Shown here: in pieces, positions 17,531-28,925 of the stretch | How positions within the stretch are numbered: the first letter of the stretch is position 1 | How the letters are laid out: each line of letters begins with the position of its first letter | Assembly: GCA_003280485.1 (NCBI GenBank) | Contig: QCEU01000002.1 | Location: forward strand, 92,406-156,405 | Source: Pelagibacteraceae bacterium AG-359-O02 | GTDB lineage: Bacteria > Pseudomonadota > Alphaproteobacteria > Pelagibacterales > Pelagibacteraceae | DNA: 64,000 nucleotides | Reading direction: 5' to 3' | Notes under the pieces: generated by a model | Databases searched by the model: none | What the model was told of the DNA's origin: nothing | The model's input: only the letters and a program-made list of their open reading frames with translations | Position numbers and translations under genes: made by a program

Positions 17531-18685
17531 ATGAAAAAAAATAAAAAAAAAAAAGTTAAGAAAAAAAAAAAAGTTACAAAAGCTCCATCAAAAATTAAAA
17601 AAAAAGTAAAAAAGAAAAAAATCCTAAAGGCAAAAAGAAAAAAAAATATTCAGAAAAAAAGAATCCTAAAAAAAAAAATAAAAAATAATTTAATTACAAA
17701 ATCTGTAAGAGTAGAAGAAAATTTAAAATCAAAATTAAACGTCAAAGTCAAATTTGATATTTTTGCAATTGATAGACGTCTATCTAAATTTTTTAATTCA
17801 ATAGACGAAAAAATTAATGAATTTAAATCTCAAAGAAAAGATGAAAAAAGGAGATTAAAATTAATAGAAATTGAAAAAAAGGATAAAGAAAAAGAAAAAA
17901 TTAAGAAACTAAAAATCCTAGATGAAGAAAAACAATTAAAACTAAAGGAGCAACAACTAAAGGATGAAGAAAGAATAGAAAAATTAAGAGCAAAAGACTT
18001 AAAATTATTTTTAAGAAAAGAACAAGCTCTCCTAAGAAAAGAGCAATCTGAGAGACAAAAGAAATTTTTACAGGAATTAAGAATAAAAAAACAGATTGAG
18101 AGATTTAGAATTAGAGAAGTAAAAGAATTAGAAAAACTTGAGAAAATTTCCTTAAAAGAAAAAAGGGAAGACTATGGAGAATTACAACAAAGAATAGAGA
18201 ATTTAAAAAATAAGTACAGACTTATAAGAGACCAAAAAATTAGAGAGAGAGTTGAGGCTCTTGGTGTAAAGACAGATGAGGCTGATGATAGATCGGCTCT
18301 CCTTCAAAAAGAGAGGGAATATAATTTAGCAAGACAGAAAATTGAGTTTGCTTTAGAAAGTTTTTATAGAAGTGCTAACAGTTTAGTTTTTCAATTAAAT
18401 AAAAGGTATATCACAAGACACATGTCTATTTTTAGATGTATAGACAAAAGGTTTGAGACAGGAGAAATATTTATTAAATGGGACGAGTCATCAGATGATG
18501 AGTGGTTAATTTTAATATATATAAAGGATAATTCACCTGATAAAGAAATAATAATTGAAGATAAGACAAATGAGGAAAAAAATATGTCTTATGAATTTAA
18601 AGCTAATGAAATATTTAAAGCCTCAGACTTGATGGTAGACTCTCTTACTCAGCTTATTTCAAAGAAAAGGCAAAAACAGCAGTAA
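17531..18685 (+). CDS. Lys-rich N-terminus plus long coiled-coil protein, unknown function
   Basis: Intact 384-aa ORF; poly-Lys first ~50 residues, K/E-rich helix, distinct acidic C-terminal domain. Confidence 0.7.
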   Translation: MKKNKKKKVKKKKKVTKAPSKIKKKVKKKKILKAKRKKNIQKKRILKKKIKNNLITKSVRVEENLKSKLNVKVKFDIFAIDRRLSKFFNSIDEKINEFKSQRKDEKRRLKLIEIEKKDKEKEKIKKLKILDEEKQLKLKEQQLKDEERIEKLRAKDLKLFLRKEQALLRKEQSERQKKFLQELRIKKQIERFRIREVKELEKLEKISLKEKREDYGELQQRIENLKNKYRLIRDQKIRERVEALGVKTDEADDRSALLQKEREYNLARQKIEFALESFYRSANSLVFQLNKRYITRHMSIFRCIDKRFETGEIFIKWDESSDDEWLILIYIKDNSPDKEIIIEDKTNEEKNMSYEFKANEIFKASDLMVDSLTQLISKKRQKQQ

Positions 18686-18693
18686 GCTATTTT

Positions 18694-20118
18694 TTAATCA
18701 TTTACGTAAACTGAAACACCTCTAGAATTAATGTCTACATCAAATTTTTTATGAAGAGGGGGGAAAGCTCTTTGTGAACAATCAAGTCTATCACATGTTC
18801 TGCATGATACACCAATAGGTAATTCCGATTTTTTGTCACTAAGATCTAAATTTTCAGTGTATACAAATTCTTTTGCATATTTTGCTTCACAACCAAGACC
18901 TATTGATAACATACTTTTTTTTTGTCCATATCTTCCAACACCCTTTTCTACAGTTTTTGCTATGCAAACATATTTCTCTCCATTAGTCATTTTACTAACT
19001 GCTGCTTGAATAACACCTGGTCTTGAAAACGCTGAGTAGACATTCCATCTTGGACAAGCTCCCCCATATCTTGGTATCTCTATACCTGATAATGAAAATC
19101 TTTTTGAAATATTTCCAGCAACATCTACTCTTAAAAAATGAAAAGGTATTCCAGGAAGTTTTGGATCCTGTAAACATGTTACTCTATGAGCTACCTGCTC
19201 AAAAGAGGTTGCAAATGTATTTTGCAAAAGTTCTAAATCATATTTTAATTCTTTACATTCTTTATGAAAAAGAGCGTATGGCATCAATATTGCAGCACCA
19301 CAATAATTTAAAAGTGCAACTCTTGTTAATTTTTTAGACTCTTCAGTTGGAAAATTAAATGTAGTAAGATATTCATCAATTTCTTTTGATGCACCTTCTT
19401 GTGAAATTTGTGCTGCAGCAAAAAGTTTTTTTGTTTCAAGTGAAAGATAATCAGATAATAGCAATTCTTTATCTTTTACTTTATATATTTTTGAAAATGG
19501 TTTTCCTTCTTTAGGTATTACATCTTTTACAGTTATACCATATTCATCTTTTAAAAACTGACATAAGGCAATATATCTTGTTCTATTATTTTGTTTTACT
19601 TTATCAAATATTTGATTTGCAAATTCTTCTAATTTTGGAAAAAAATTTTTATTTTCTTGTAAAAAATCTGAAATTACTTCTCCAGGAAATGCGTTTTTTC
19701 TCCCATCAATAATTTTGCCTGAAATATTTTCTAATTTGTTAAAAATTTCATGATCTTTTTGTTTAAAGTTATCACCTAATTTAATTAAAGCTTTAGCAAT
19801 TTTTGGATTTGTATTAACTAAATCTTTTACTTCTGGTCCAAGGATATCAAGATCCTCAAAAAGCTCATCACCCAATAACTCAGAAATATTATTCTCAAGA
19901 TTTATGTCAGTTTTACTCGTAAGGTCTGAAAGCTCTATTTTAAGTTTATCACAAACCCTTAAAAGTAAGTCTCCATCAATTTTTCTTTTCCCACTCTCTA
20001 TTAGATTTAAATAGCTGGGTGAAATAGACATTTCTTCTGCTAGTTTGTTAGCTTGAATTCCTAATTGCCTCCTAAAAGCTTTGATTTTTGGACCAATTTT
20101 TGTATCTATTTGACTCAT
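18694..20118 (-). CDS. ScfR/RamB-type XRE regulator with IrrE/ImmA-like and DUF2083 domains
   Basis: HTH FRRQLGIQANKLAEEMSISPSYLNLIESGKR; C-terminal GVSCRTCDRLDCSQRAFPP. Start moved from TTG 20157 to ATG 20118 (MSQIDTKIG...). Confidence 0.88.
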   Translation of the reverse strand: MSQIDTKIGPKIKAFRRQLGIQANKLAEEMSISPSYLNLIESGKRKIDGDLLLRVCDKLKIELSDLTSKTDINLENNISELLGDELFEDLDILGPEVKDLVNTNPKIAKALIKLGDNFKQKDHEIFNKLENISGKIIDGRKNAFPGEVISDFLQENKNFFPKLEEFANQIFDKVKQNNRTRYIALCQFLKDEYGITVKDVIPKEGKPFSKIYKVKDKELLLSDYLSLETKKLFAAAQISQEGASKEIDEYLTTFNFPTEESKKLTRVALLNYCGAAILMPYALFHKECKELKYDLELLQNTFATSFEQVAHRVTCLQDPKLPGIPFHFLRVDVAGNISKRFSLSGIEIPRYGGACPRWNVYSAFSRPGVIQAAVSKMTNGEKYVCIAKTVEKGVGRYGQKKSMLSIGLGCEAKYAKEFVYTENLDLSDKKSELPIGVSCRTCDRLDCSQRAFPPLHKKFDVDINSRGVSVYVND

Positions 20119-20125
20119 TTTACTT

Positions 20126-20215
20126 TTTGTAAATTTTGTAAATTTAAATTTACACAAAATTATTCAATTTTACAAGCAAAATCAATTTAATTGTAGATTT
20201 TGTAAATATTGTAAA
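20126..20215. promoter_or_regulatory. Two pairs of TTTGTAAA boxes, candidate operator for the ScfR-like regulator
   Basis: TTTGTAAA at 20126-20133 and 20135-20142; TTTGTAAA at 20199-20206 and ATTGTAAA at 20208-20215; both pairs at 9-bp period. Confidence 0.55.
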
Positions 20216-20228
20216 TTATAAAGTCTTT

Positions 20229-20390
20229 ATGGAAAAAAACAAAATTAACAACATCGAAAATAACTACCAAATTACTAATAAAGAAGAGCATTCTGAGCAT
20301 AAGTCAAAAGGTATTTACATTAGAGACGATCATTGCGATTGGGGATCTAGTGGAATGAATGAATTTACTGAAGAATATAGCTCAAAATAG
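20229..20390 (+). CDS. Small 53-aa protein, unknown function
   Basis: ATG to TAG: MEKNKINNIENNYQITNKEEHSEHKSKGIYIRDDHCDWGSSGMNEFTEEYSSK; fills the gap between regulator and aceA; below ORF-track length cutoff. Confidence 0.55.
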   Translation: MEKNKINNIENNYQITNKEEHSEHKSKGIYIRDDHCDWGSSGMNEFTEEYSSK

Positions 20391-20434
20391 TCATTAGTCA
20401 TTTCTAGTCATTTAATCAAAAGAGAGGGGTTTAA

Positions 20435-21709
20435 GTGTCAGCTGAGAATATTTCATACGATTTACAAAGATTTGCAGGTATTAAAAGAGATTATACTCCT
20501 GAAGAAGTTGAAAGATTAAGAGGTTCAATCAAAATTGAGTATTCTATGTGTAAAATGCAGTCCCAAAAGCTTTGGAAACTGCTTAATACAGAGGCTTATG
20601 TAAACACCCTTGGGTCACTTTCAGGAAATCATGCAGTACAACATGCAAAAGCTGGTTTAAAGGCAATTTATTTAAGTGGTTGGCAAGTTGCAGCTGATGC
20701 TAACAGTGCTGGTGAAATGTATCCTGATCAATCTTTATATCCATATGATAGTGCACCAAAATTAGTTGAGACAATGAATAATTCCTTAATAAGAGCTGAT
20801 CAAATTCAACATATGGAAATGATAGATGGTGATATGGATAAAAGTAAGAGAACTGATTACATGTTGCCAATTATAGCTGATGGTGAAGCAGGATTTGGTG
20901 GACCACTAAATGTATTTGAATTAACTAAAAAATTTATTCGAGCTGGTGCTGCTGGGGTTCACTTTGAAGACCAATTAGCTAGTGAGAAAAAATGTGGTCA
21001 TATGGGTGGAAAAGTTCTTGTACCAACTGGAACAATGGTAAGAAATTTAAAGGCTGCAAGACTTGCTGCTGATATTGCAGATGTACCATTAATAATTTTA
21101 GCAAGAACAGATGCAAATGCTGCAAAATTAATCACTAATGATTTTGATGAAAATGATAAACCATTTTTAACTGGCGAAAGATCACCTGAGGGTTTCTTTT
21201 ATGTTAAAGATGGAATAGAGCAAGCAATTTCTAGAGGTCTTGCTTATGCACCATATGCAGATTTAATTTGGTGTGAAACCGCTACTCCAAATTTAGAGGA
21301 AGCAAAGAAATTTGCTGATGCTATACATGAAAAATTTCCTGGTAAAATGTTAGCTTATAACTGTTCTCCATCATTCAATTGGAAGAAACATTTATCCGAT
21401 GAGGAAATTGGGTCATTTCAAAGAAAGATTGGAGAAATGGGATATAAATTTCAATTCATTACATTAGCAGGTTTCCACACTCAAAACATCGCAATATTTG
21501 AATTAGCAGAAAAATATAAATCAGAAGGCATGACTGCTTACTCAAAAATTCAACAGCACGAGTTTGCTAGAGAAAAAGATGGATACACAAGTGTTAAGCA
21601 TCAAAGAGAAGTAGGTACATCTTATTTTGATGCAGTTTCAAATACAATAAGCTCAGGTAAAAGCTCAACAACGGCAATGGAAGGCTCAACTGAGTCAGAA
21701 CAGTTTTAG
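20435..21709 (+). CDS. aceA: Isocitrate lyase (GTG start)
   Basis: [25 protein letters not shown] signature, [11 protein letters not shown]. Confidence 0.96.
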   Translation: MSAENISYDLQRFAGIKRDYTPEEVERLRGSIKIEYSMCKMQSQKLWKLLNTEAYVNTLGSLSGNHAVQHAKAGLKAIYLSGWQVAADANSAGEMYPDQSLYPYDSAPKLVETMNNSLIRADQIQHMEMIDGDMDKSKRTDYMLPIIADGEAGFGGPLNVFELTKKFIRAGAAGVHFEDQLASEKKCGHMGGKVLVPTGTMVRNLKAARLAADIADVPLIILARTDANAAKLITNDFDENDKPFLTGERSPEGFFYVKDGIEQAISRGLAYAPYADLIWCETATPNLEEAKKFADAIHEKFPGKMLAYNCSPSFNWKKHLSDEEIGSFQRKIGEMGYKFQFITLAGFHTQNIAIFELAEKYKSEGMTAYSKIQQHEFAREKDGYTSVKHQREVGTSYFDAVSNTISSGKSSTTAMEGSTESEQF

Positions 21710-21720
21710 ATGATAGATTA

Positions 21721-22011
21721 ATGTTTACCAGTGGTCTTCTATTAATAGTAAGCTATCTTTTATTTAAATACACAGTTCAATGGATTCAATATTATAATCA
21801 AACCGATCCTAGGATGCCTGACTCAATATGGCGTTATACCTGTGATTATAAAGTTATTGGCATAAGAGATATCTGTGACTTGGATGATAAGCCATTTGTA
21901 AGACAAAGAAGGAAAAGAGATAAAATTGTTACAATAATGTATTTTATTGTCGTCCTTGCTTTTGTATTTTCTATGTATTTTATGGCGAGTTTATTAGGGC
22001 TAATTCTTTAA
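21721..22011 (+). CDS. Small membrane protein, unknown function
   Basis: Two TM helices flanking a charged segment; intact ORF directly after aceA. Confidence 0.6.
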   Translation: MFTSGLLLIVSYLLFKYTVQWIQYYNQTDPRMPDSIWRYTCDYKVIGIRDICDLDDKPFVRQRRKRDKIVTIMYFIVVLAFVFSMYFMASLLGLIL

Positions 22012-22722
22012 TTTTTGAATCTGATCCCATGCTGAATTAACTGCTCTCATTTTAGCTTTGCTCTCATCTATTACTTCTTGAGGAACGCCTTTACTTAATA
22101 AAAGATCAGGATGATGCTCTTTGCTAAGTTTAATATACCTTTTTCTTATTACTTCGAGTGAGTCATCTGGTTTGCTCTCTAAAACAATATAAGGATTAAG
22201 TTTGTCTGATGACTTTCTGCTTTCTTTAATTCCGTTAATTTGAGTCTGATTTAATCCAAAAATTCTCGCTATATCCTCTATCATGATCAATTCATTATCA
22301 CTTATGTGTCCATCAGCTTCAGCAATATAAAAAAGAGTGTTAATTACTTCCTCTAATACATTCATATTTCCTCTATAAACCTCTGCAATTTGTTTTGCAT
22401 ATGGTTCATACCCAGTACTTTCCTCTTTAGCTTTATTGAAAATTTTACCAACCTGATCTAATTCACTTTCAGGTATTTTTAATTTATCTTTAACTGCAAT
22501 TAATTCTTCACGACTAACTTGTCCATCTGCTTTACTTAGCTTAGCTGATAAAACAATCAAAGAGAGTGCAAATATTTGTTGTGGCTGTGCAAAAGATCTA
22601 AATCCAGCACTTGATCTTGCTCTTGACATTTTTCCACCGATTAAGGATCCTAAAAGCATACCAAAAGGTCCACCAATTGAAAAACCTAGCATTCCACCAA
22701 TTATGCTTCCCCATATTGCCAT
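22000..22722 (-). CDS. DjlA-like protein (TerB domain + J domain)
   Basis: N-terminal Gly-rich TM, TerB-like repeats (KADGQVSREE, ADGHISDNE), C-terminal J domain (SKEHHPDLL). Confidence 0.85.
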   Translation of the reverse strand: MAIWGSIIGGMLGFSIGGPFGMLLGSLIGGKMSRARSSAGFRSFAQPQQIFALSLIVLSAKLSKADGQVSREELIAVKDKLKIPESELDQVGKIFNKAKEESTGYEPYAKQIAEVYRGNMNVLEEVINTLFYIAEADGHISDNELIMIEDIARIFGLNQTQINGIKESRKSSDKLNPYIVLESKPDDSLEVIRKRYIKLSKEHHPDLLLSKGVPQEVIDESKAKMRAVNSAWDQIQKLKN

Positions 22723-23408
22723 TATTCAAAACTCCTTAATCTATATTCCCAATTACCCATTTTATTATAAGTTACTTTTAATATTAAATTATTTTCTGGA
22801 TTATACCAAACATCAAATTCAAATTTTTTTTCATCGGAAAGATTTTCATCATTTGATTTAATATTAAAGTGTTCAGTTAAATATTCTTTACCATTAATAG
22901 TAATGTTTTCATTTCCTATCAAATCCACAGTCTGCTTTTTTATACTTCCAGATAAAGGACTGATTTGTTTGTCAGCTTTAAAAATTTTGTGATTCCACCA
23001 ATTCCCAATTGTACAATCTAAACTAGCTTCACCTTTATAAGATGATCCGTCTATAACGAATTTATTTATAGATTTATCATAATTTAAATTTACATATTTC
23101 TCCTTATCATTTTGAAAAGTATTTGATTTAAAGAAAATTAATTTTTCATCTTTATATTTTTCTATTGTTTCACTTAATATTGAGAAAACTGTTACGCCAA
23201 ATAACTCAACTTTGAAATTAGTATAATTTTTTACTACAAATAAATCCTCATCAAATTCAAAGAAGTAGTTGGTGCTACCAATAACTTCATTATTTCTTAG
23301 AACATCCATCTCAATTTTTTTAAGACCCTCATAATGACTGCTATGTGCCATCACTTTAGAGGCGAACATAAGAATTATTGATACGATTATAAAATGTTTC
23401 ATTTTCAT
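22722..23408 (-). CDS. Secreted/periplasmic protein, DUF6134-like
   Basis: Signal peptide; beta-rich sequence with GNWWNH; starts next to djlA-like gene. Confidence 0.55.
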   Translation of the reverse strand: MKMKHFIIVSIILMFASKVMAHSSHYEGLKKIEMDVLRNNEVIGSTNYFFEFDEDLFVVKNYTNFKVELFGVTVFSILSETIEKYKDEKLIFFKSNTFQNDKEKYVNLNYDKSINKFVIDGSSYKGEASLDCTIGNWWNHKIFKADKQISPLSGSIKKQTVDLIGNENITINGKEYLTEHFNIKSNDENLSDEKKFEFDVWYNPENNLILKVTYNKMGNWEYRLRSFE

Positions 23409-23447
23409 GGATTTTAGTTAAAGAAAGTATAAATAATAGCTTAAAAT

Positions 23448-24095
23448 ATGTTCCTTACTATCAAAAATATTCCAAAAGTCTCATGGAGTTCTCACGAGAC
23501 TTTTAATTTAAAGCCAAAATTATCTACCTTATTCTTCCTTTGTTTTGGGCTTATATTATTTGGTTTTGGAGAAGCCTTAGTCGTTATTTCATTTATTGGC
23601 AATTCTCCATGGACTGTAATGGCACAAGGAATTTCAATTAATTCAGGATTATCCATCGGAATTGTCACCTTTTTAGTAAGTGTTGTAGTTTTATGTTCAT
23701 GGTTTTTTTTAAAACAAAAACCTGGTCTAGGTACCATATTCAATATCGTAATTATTGCAGCAATGTTAGATATTACAATTGCATTAATACCAACCCCTGA
23801 AACTTACATTATGAAATTATTAATGGCTGCAGTAGGCGTTATGATTGTTGGAGTGGGGAGTGGAATCTATTTAATAGCTAATCTAGGTCCAGGACCTAGG
23901 GATGGTTTAATGACTGGTTTACAAAAAAAAACTAATCTACCGATTGCTGCTGTGAGAGCCTTTATAGAAATTTCTGTAGCTTCAGTCGGGTGGTACTTAG
24001 GTGGAACAATTGGTGTTGGAACTTTGATGTTTGCTTTTGGAATTGGTCCTTGTATTGCTTTTAGTTTGTACTTTATTGATAAAATAATGAACTAA
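23448..24095 (+). CDS. YczE/YyaS-type integral membrane protein
   Basis: Five-TM pattern with GPGPRDGLMTGL motif. Confidence 0.75.
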   Translation: MFLTIKNIPKVSWSSHETFNLKPKLSTLFFLCFGLILFGFGEALVVISFIGNSPWTVMAQGISINSGLSIGIVTFLVSVVVLCSWFFLKQKPGLGTIFNIVIIAAMLDITIALIPTPETYIMKLLMAAVGVMIVGVGSGIYLIANLGPGPRDGLMTGLQKKTNLPIAAVRAFIEISVASVGWYLGGTIGVGTLMFAFGIGPCIAFSLYFIDKIMN

Positions 24096-25918
24096 GTAGC
24101 AGTATTTTGTTTTTCGCTTCTTTTTCTTTCGTTTGGGTCCAGAATCGCTTTTCTGAGTCTACAAGATTTAGGTGTAATTTCTAACGCTTCATCAGTATTA
24201 AGTATACTTAACTGTTCTGCAATCGACATTTGTCTTACAGGTGTAAGAACAATATTTTCATCAGTACCTTGTGTTCTCATATTTGTAAGTTTTTTTCCTT
24301 TCATAACATTAATTATCATATCACCTGGTTTAGGAGCTAAGCCGACAATCATTCCTGTATAAACCGGATCATTGTGAGTGACAAACATTTCTCCTCTAGC
24401 CTGTAAATTAAAAATTGAAAATGCAACAGCTTTACCCTGGTCCATAGAAATTAAAGCACCATTTCTTCTACCCTCCATGTCTCCCTCAAAATCTCCGTAA
24501 GATTGAAAAATTCTGTTAATAACACCTGTTCCTTTTGTTAAAGTTAAAAATCTACTTGTGTATCCCATTAAACCTCTTGTTGGCGCATGAAAAATTAGTC
24601 TTTTTTTATTCTTTCCAGTATCTTTTAATTCAATTAATTTACCCTTTCTTCTATTCATAGAGTCGATAATCCTTGATGAATATTCTTCATCTAAATCCAT
24701 GGTAATTTCTTCAATGGGTTCTAACTTTTTTGAATTTTCATCAGTTTTAAATAAAACTTTAGGAGGGCTTACAGTCATCTCAAAACCCTCACGTCTCATT
24801 TGTGTTAGTAATATTTCGAGCATTAATTCTCCTCTTCCACTTATCTCAAATGCATCTTTATTTGCGTTTTCTGAAAAAGAAATTCCAACATTGTTTTGAG
24901 CTTCTAAAATTAGACGATCTCTAATCTGGGTACTTGTTAATTTTTTACCCTCAGTTCCTGCTAATGGTGAGCTATTTACTGTTATTTTTATCGACATTGT
25001 TGGTGGATCGATTGGTGTTGCCTCAATTGGTTCATTTACCTCTAAATCACAAATAGTATCTGCTACATTTGCTTTTTCTAATCCAGCTATAACTACGATA
25101 TCTCCAGCTTCTCCAACTTCAATGGGCACTTTTTTTGTGCCCTCATATCTAAAGATCTTTGTAAGTCTGCCTTCATCTATTTTTTCACCTTTTAAATTTA
25201 TTGCTTTAATTTGTTGATTTGCTTTTGCCGTCCCTTGTGAAATTCTTCCAACTAAACTTCTGCCCAAAAAGTTATCAGCGTAAAGTAGCGTCGATAGCAT
25301 TGCAAATGGTTTTGATCTATCAAATTCTGAGGGCTTTACATGATGTAAAACTAAGTCTAATAGTGGGTTAAGATTTTCTCTTGGTCCGTCAATATCTTTA
25401 GATGCCCAACCAGATCTTCCACTTGCATATAACACAGGAAAATCTAATTGTTCCTCATTTGCGTCTAAACTAACAAATAAATCAAAAGTCTCGTTTAAAA
25501 CCTCATCTGCTCTTTGATCGCTTTTATCTAATTTATTTATAACAACAATTGGTCTCAATCCCTGTTTTAATGCTTTGCTTAATACAAATTTTGTTTGAGG
25601 CATGACGCCTTCTGCAGAGTCTACTAATAATAATGCACCATCTGCTAAACTTAAAACTCTTTCAACCTCTGCTGCAAAATCTCTGTGACCAGGAGTATCA
25701 ATAATATTTATTCTAGTATCTTTCCAATTAATCGAAGTAGGCTTAGCAAGAATTGTAATTCCTCTTTCTTTTTCTAGCTCTCCAGAATCCATTAATCTTT
25801 CATCAACTACTTCGTTGTCTCTAAAAGAACCACTCTGTTTCATCAAATTATCAATCAGTGTTGTTTTTCCATGATCAACGTGAGCAATTATAGTGATGTT
25901 TCGAATATTATTATTCAT
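24092..25918 (-). CDS. typA: Translational GTPase TypA/BipA
   Basis: NITIIAHVDHGKTTLIDNLMKQSGSFR; ATG at 25918 (MNNNIRN...) preferred over the track start at 25945. Confidence 0.95.
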   Translation of the reverse strand: MNNNIRNITIIAHVDHGKTTLIDNLMKQSGSFRDNEVVDERLMDSGELEKERGITILAKPTSINWKDTRINIIDTPGHRDFAAEVERVLSLADGALLLVDSAEGVMPQTKFVLSKALKQGLRPIVVINKLDKSDQRADEVLNETFDLFVSLDANEEQLDFPVLYASGRSGWASKDIDGPRENLNPLLDLVLHHVKPSEFDRSKPFAMLSTLLYADNFLGRSLVGRISQGTAKANQQIKAINLKGEKIDEGRLTKIFRYEGTKKVPIEVGEAGDIVVIAGLEKANVADTICDLEVNEPIEATPIDPPTMSIKITVNSSPLAGTEGKKLTSTQIRDRLILEAQNNVGISFSENANKDAFEISGRGELMLEILLTQMRREGFEMTVSPPKVLFKTDENSKKLEPIEEITMDLDEEYSSRIIDSMNRRKGKLIELKDTGKNKKRLIFHAPTRGLMGYTSRFLTLTKGTGVINRIFQSYGDFEGDMEGRRNGALISMDQGKAVAFSIFNLQARGEMFVTHNDPVYTGMIVGLAPKPGDMIINVMKGKKLTNMRTQGTDENIVLTPVRQMSIAEQLSILNTDEALEITPKSCRLRKAILDPNERKRSEKQNTAT

Positions 25919-25960
25919 AATTGAGGTTCTTATACATTTATACATTTAATTGAAAACAAA

Positions 25961-25989
25961 AAAAAAGGGCAGAGTAATCTGCCCTTTTT
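25961..25989. terminator. Intrinsic terminator downstream of groESL, upstream of typA
   Basis: AAAAAGGGCAGA-GTAA-TCTGCCCTTTTT, GNRA-type loop. Confidence 0.85.
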
Positions 25990-26014
25990 AAATTTTTTAG
26001 TTAGACTATTTGGG

Positions 26015-27688
<1,674 letters not shown>

Positions 27689-27695
27689 TTAATTT

Positions 27696-27989
27696 TTATT
27701 TAGAAGTAGAAATACCCATAATGTCTGACTCTTTCATTATGCTGTATTCTTTACCATCAATTTTAACTTCAGTTCCTGACCATTTTCCAAAAAGAACTTT
27801 ATCACCAACCTTAACATCCATCGGTATAATTTTTCCATCCTCAGTTTTTGATCCACCACCAACAGCAACTACCTTGCCTTCTTGTGGTTTCTCTTGTGCA
27901 GAATCAGGGATGATAATTCCACCAGCAGTTTTTTCGCTGCTATCTAAAACTTCGATTAATACTCTATCGTGTAACGGTTTAAACTTCAT
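27696..27989 (-). CDS. groES: Co-chaperonin GroES
   Basis: [29 protein letters not shown]. Confidence 0.98.
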   Translation of the reverse strand: MKFKPLHDRVLIEVLDSSEKTAGGIIIPDSAQEKPQEGKVVAVGGGSKTEDGKIIPMDVKVGDKVLFGKWSGTEVKIDGKEYSIMKESDIMGISTSK

Positions 27990-28013
27990 ATTTACTCCTT
28001 TAAATTAGAATTC

Positions 28014-28042
28014 ATATAGATGCATGTGACTATTATTTCAAG
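28014..28042 (-). promoter_or_regulatory. Candidate RpoH promoter of groESL
   Basis: Minus strand CTTGAAA ... TCTATAT (CTTG-N18-TCTATAT), compared with the alphaproteobacterial RpoH pattern CTTG-N17/18-CYTATNT. Confidence 0.6.
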
Positions 28043-28109
28043 ATCCGGTCTCAAATATATAGATGAGAAAATTCAAGAATTTATTAGATTTTTAAGCTAT
28101 ATCTGGAAT

Positions 28110-28925
28110 ATGAGTAAAAATTTAGATGAATCAGGCTTAAAATCGATAGTCAGTGAATATGACTTATTTTTCATAGATATCTGGGGAGTAGTCCATAACG
28201 GAATAAAATTATATGAGAAAGCTATTAAAGTCTTAAAAGAATTATCTAATAATGAAAAAAAATTCATACTATTGACAAATGCTCCAAGACCAAACCTAAC
28301 AGTTATTAATACTTTAAAAAAAATGGGGTTAAATAATTTTTCTGATACAGTTTTTACGTCTGGCGAAGCATCAAAAAGATATCTTTTAGAAAATTACAAT
28401 AATAAAAAATTTTTTCACTTAGGACCACCAAGAGATTTTGATTTATTTAAAACTTTTAAAGATAATAAAGTGCTTAATATAGATGACTCAGATTATTTAT
28501 TATGTTCAGGTCTTTTTGAAGAACATGAAGATGACCTAGAATATTACAAAAATCTTTTATCAAAACATATTTCTAAAAAAATGATATGCACTAACCCTGA
28601 TTTAATAGTTGATCGAGGTGACAAAAGAGAATATTGCGCAGGCTCTATTGCAAAATCATTTGAAGAAATTGATGGCAAAGTTATTTATTTTGGAAAACCA
28701 TATCCACCTGTTTATGAAATCGCGGCAGATGTAAAGAACAAAAAAATATTATGTATTGGTGATAATTTAAATACAGATATAAAAGGTGCCAACATACAAA
28801 ATTTTGATTCATTGCTTATTACAGATGGTATACATAGAGAAGAAATTTCAAAATTATCAATTGAAAATGTACTTAAAAATTATGAAGCAAAAATTGACTA
28901 TTTTCAGAAAGAATTAAAATGGTGA
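28110..28925 (+). CDS. HAD-superfamily hydrolase, class IIA (NagD-like)
   Basis: FFIDIWGVVHNG, TNAPRP, IGDNLNTDIKGA; start placed at ATG 28110 because the track start overlaps the groES promoter. Confidence 0.82.
   Translation: MSKNLDESGLKSIVSEYDLFFIDIWGVVHNGIKLYEKAIKVLKELSNNEKKFILLTNAPRPNLTVINTLKKMGLNNFSDTVFTSGEASKRYLLENYNNKKFFHLGPPRDFDLFKTFKDNKVLNIDDSDYLLCSGLFEEHEDDLEYYKNLLSKHISKKMICTNPDLIVDRGDKREYCAGSIAKSFEEIDGKVIYFGKPYPPVYEIAADVKNKKILCIGDNLNTDIKGANIQNFDSLLITDGIHREEISKLSIENVLKNYEAKIDYFQKELKW

Noticed and set aside
20119-20157. TTG-initiated N-terminal extension of the ScfR-like regulator
   Set aside because: Covers the TTTGTAAA operator-like boxes; ATG at 20118 starts the typical HTH N-terminus
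28020-28109. N-terminal 30 codons of the HAD ORF as listed in the track
   Set aside because: Overlaps the groES promoter; the family-like sequence begins at the ATG at 28110
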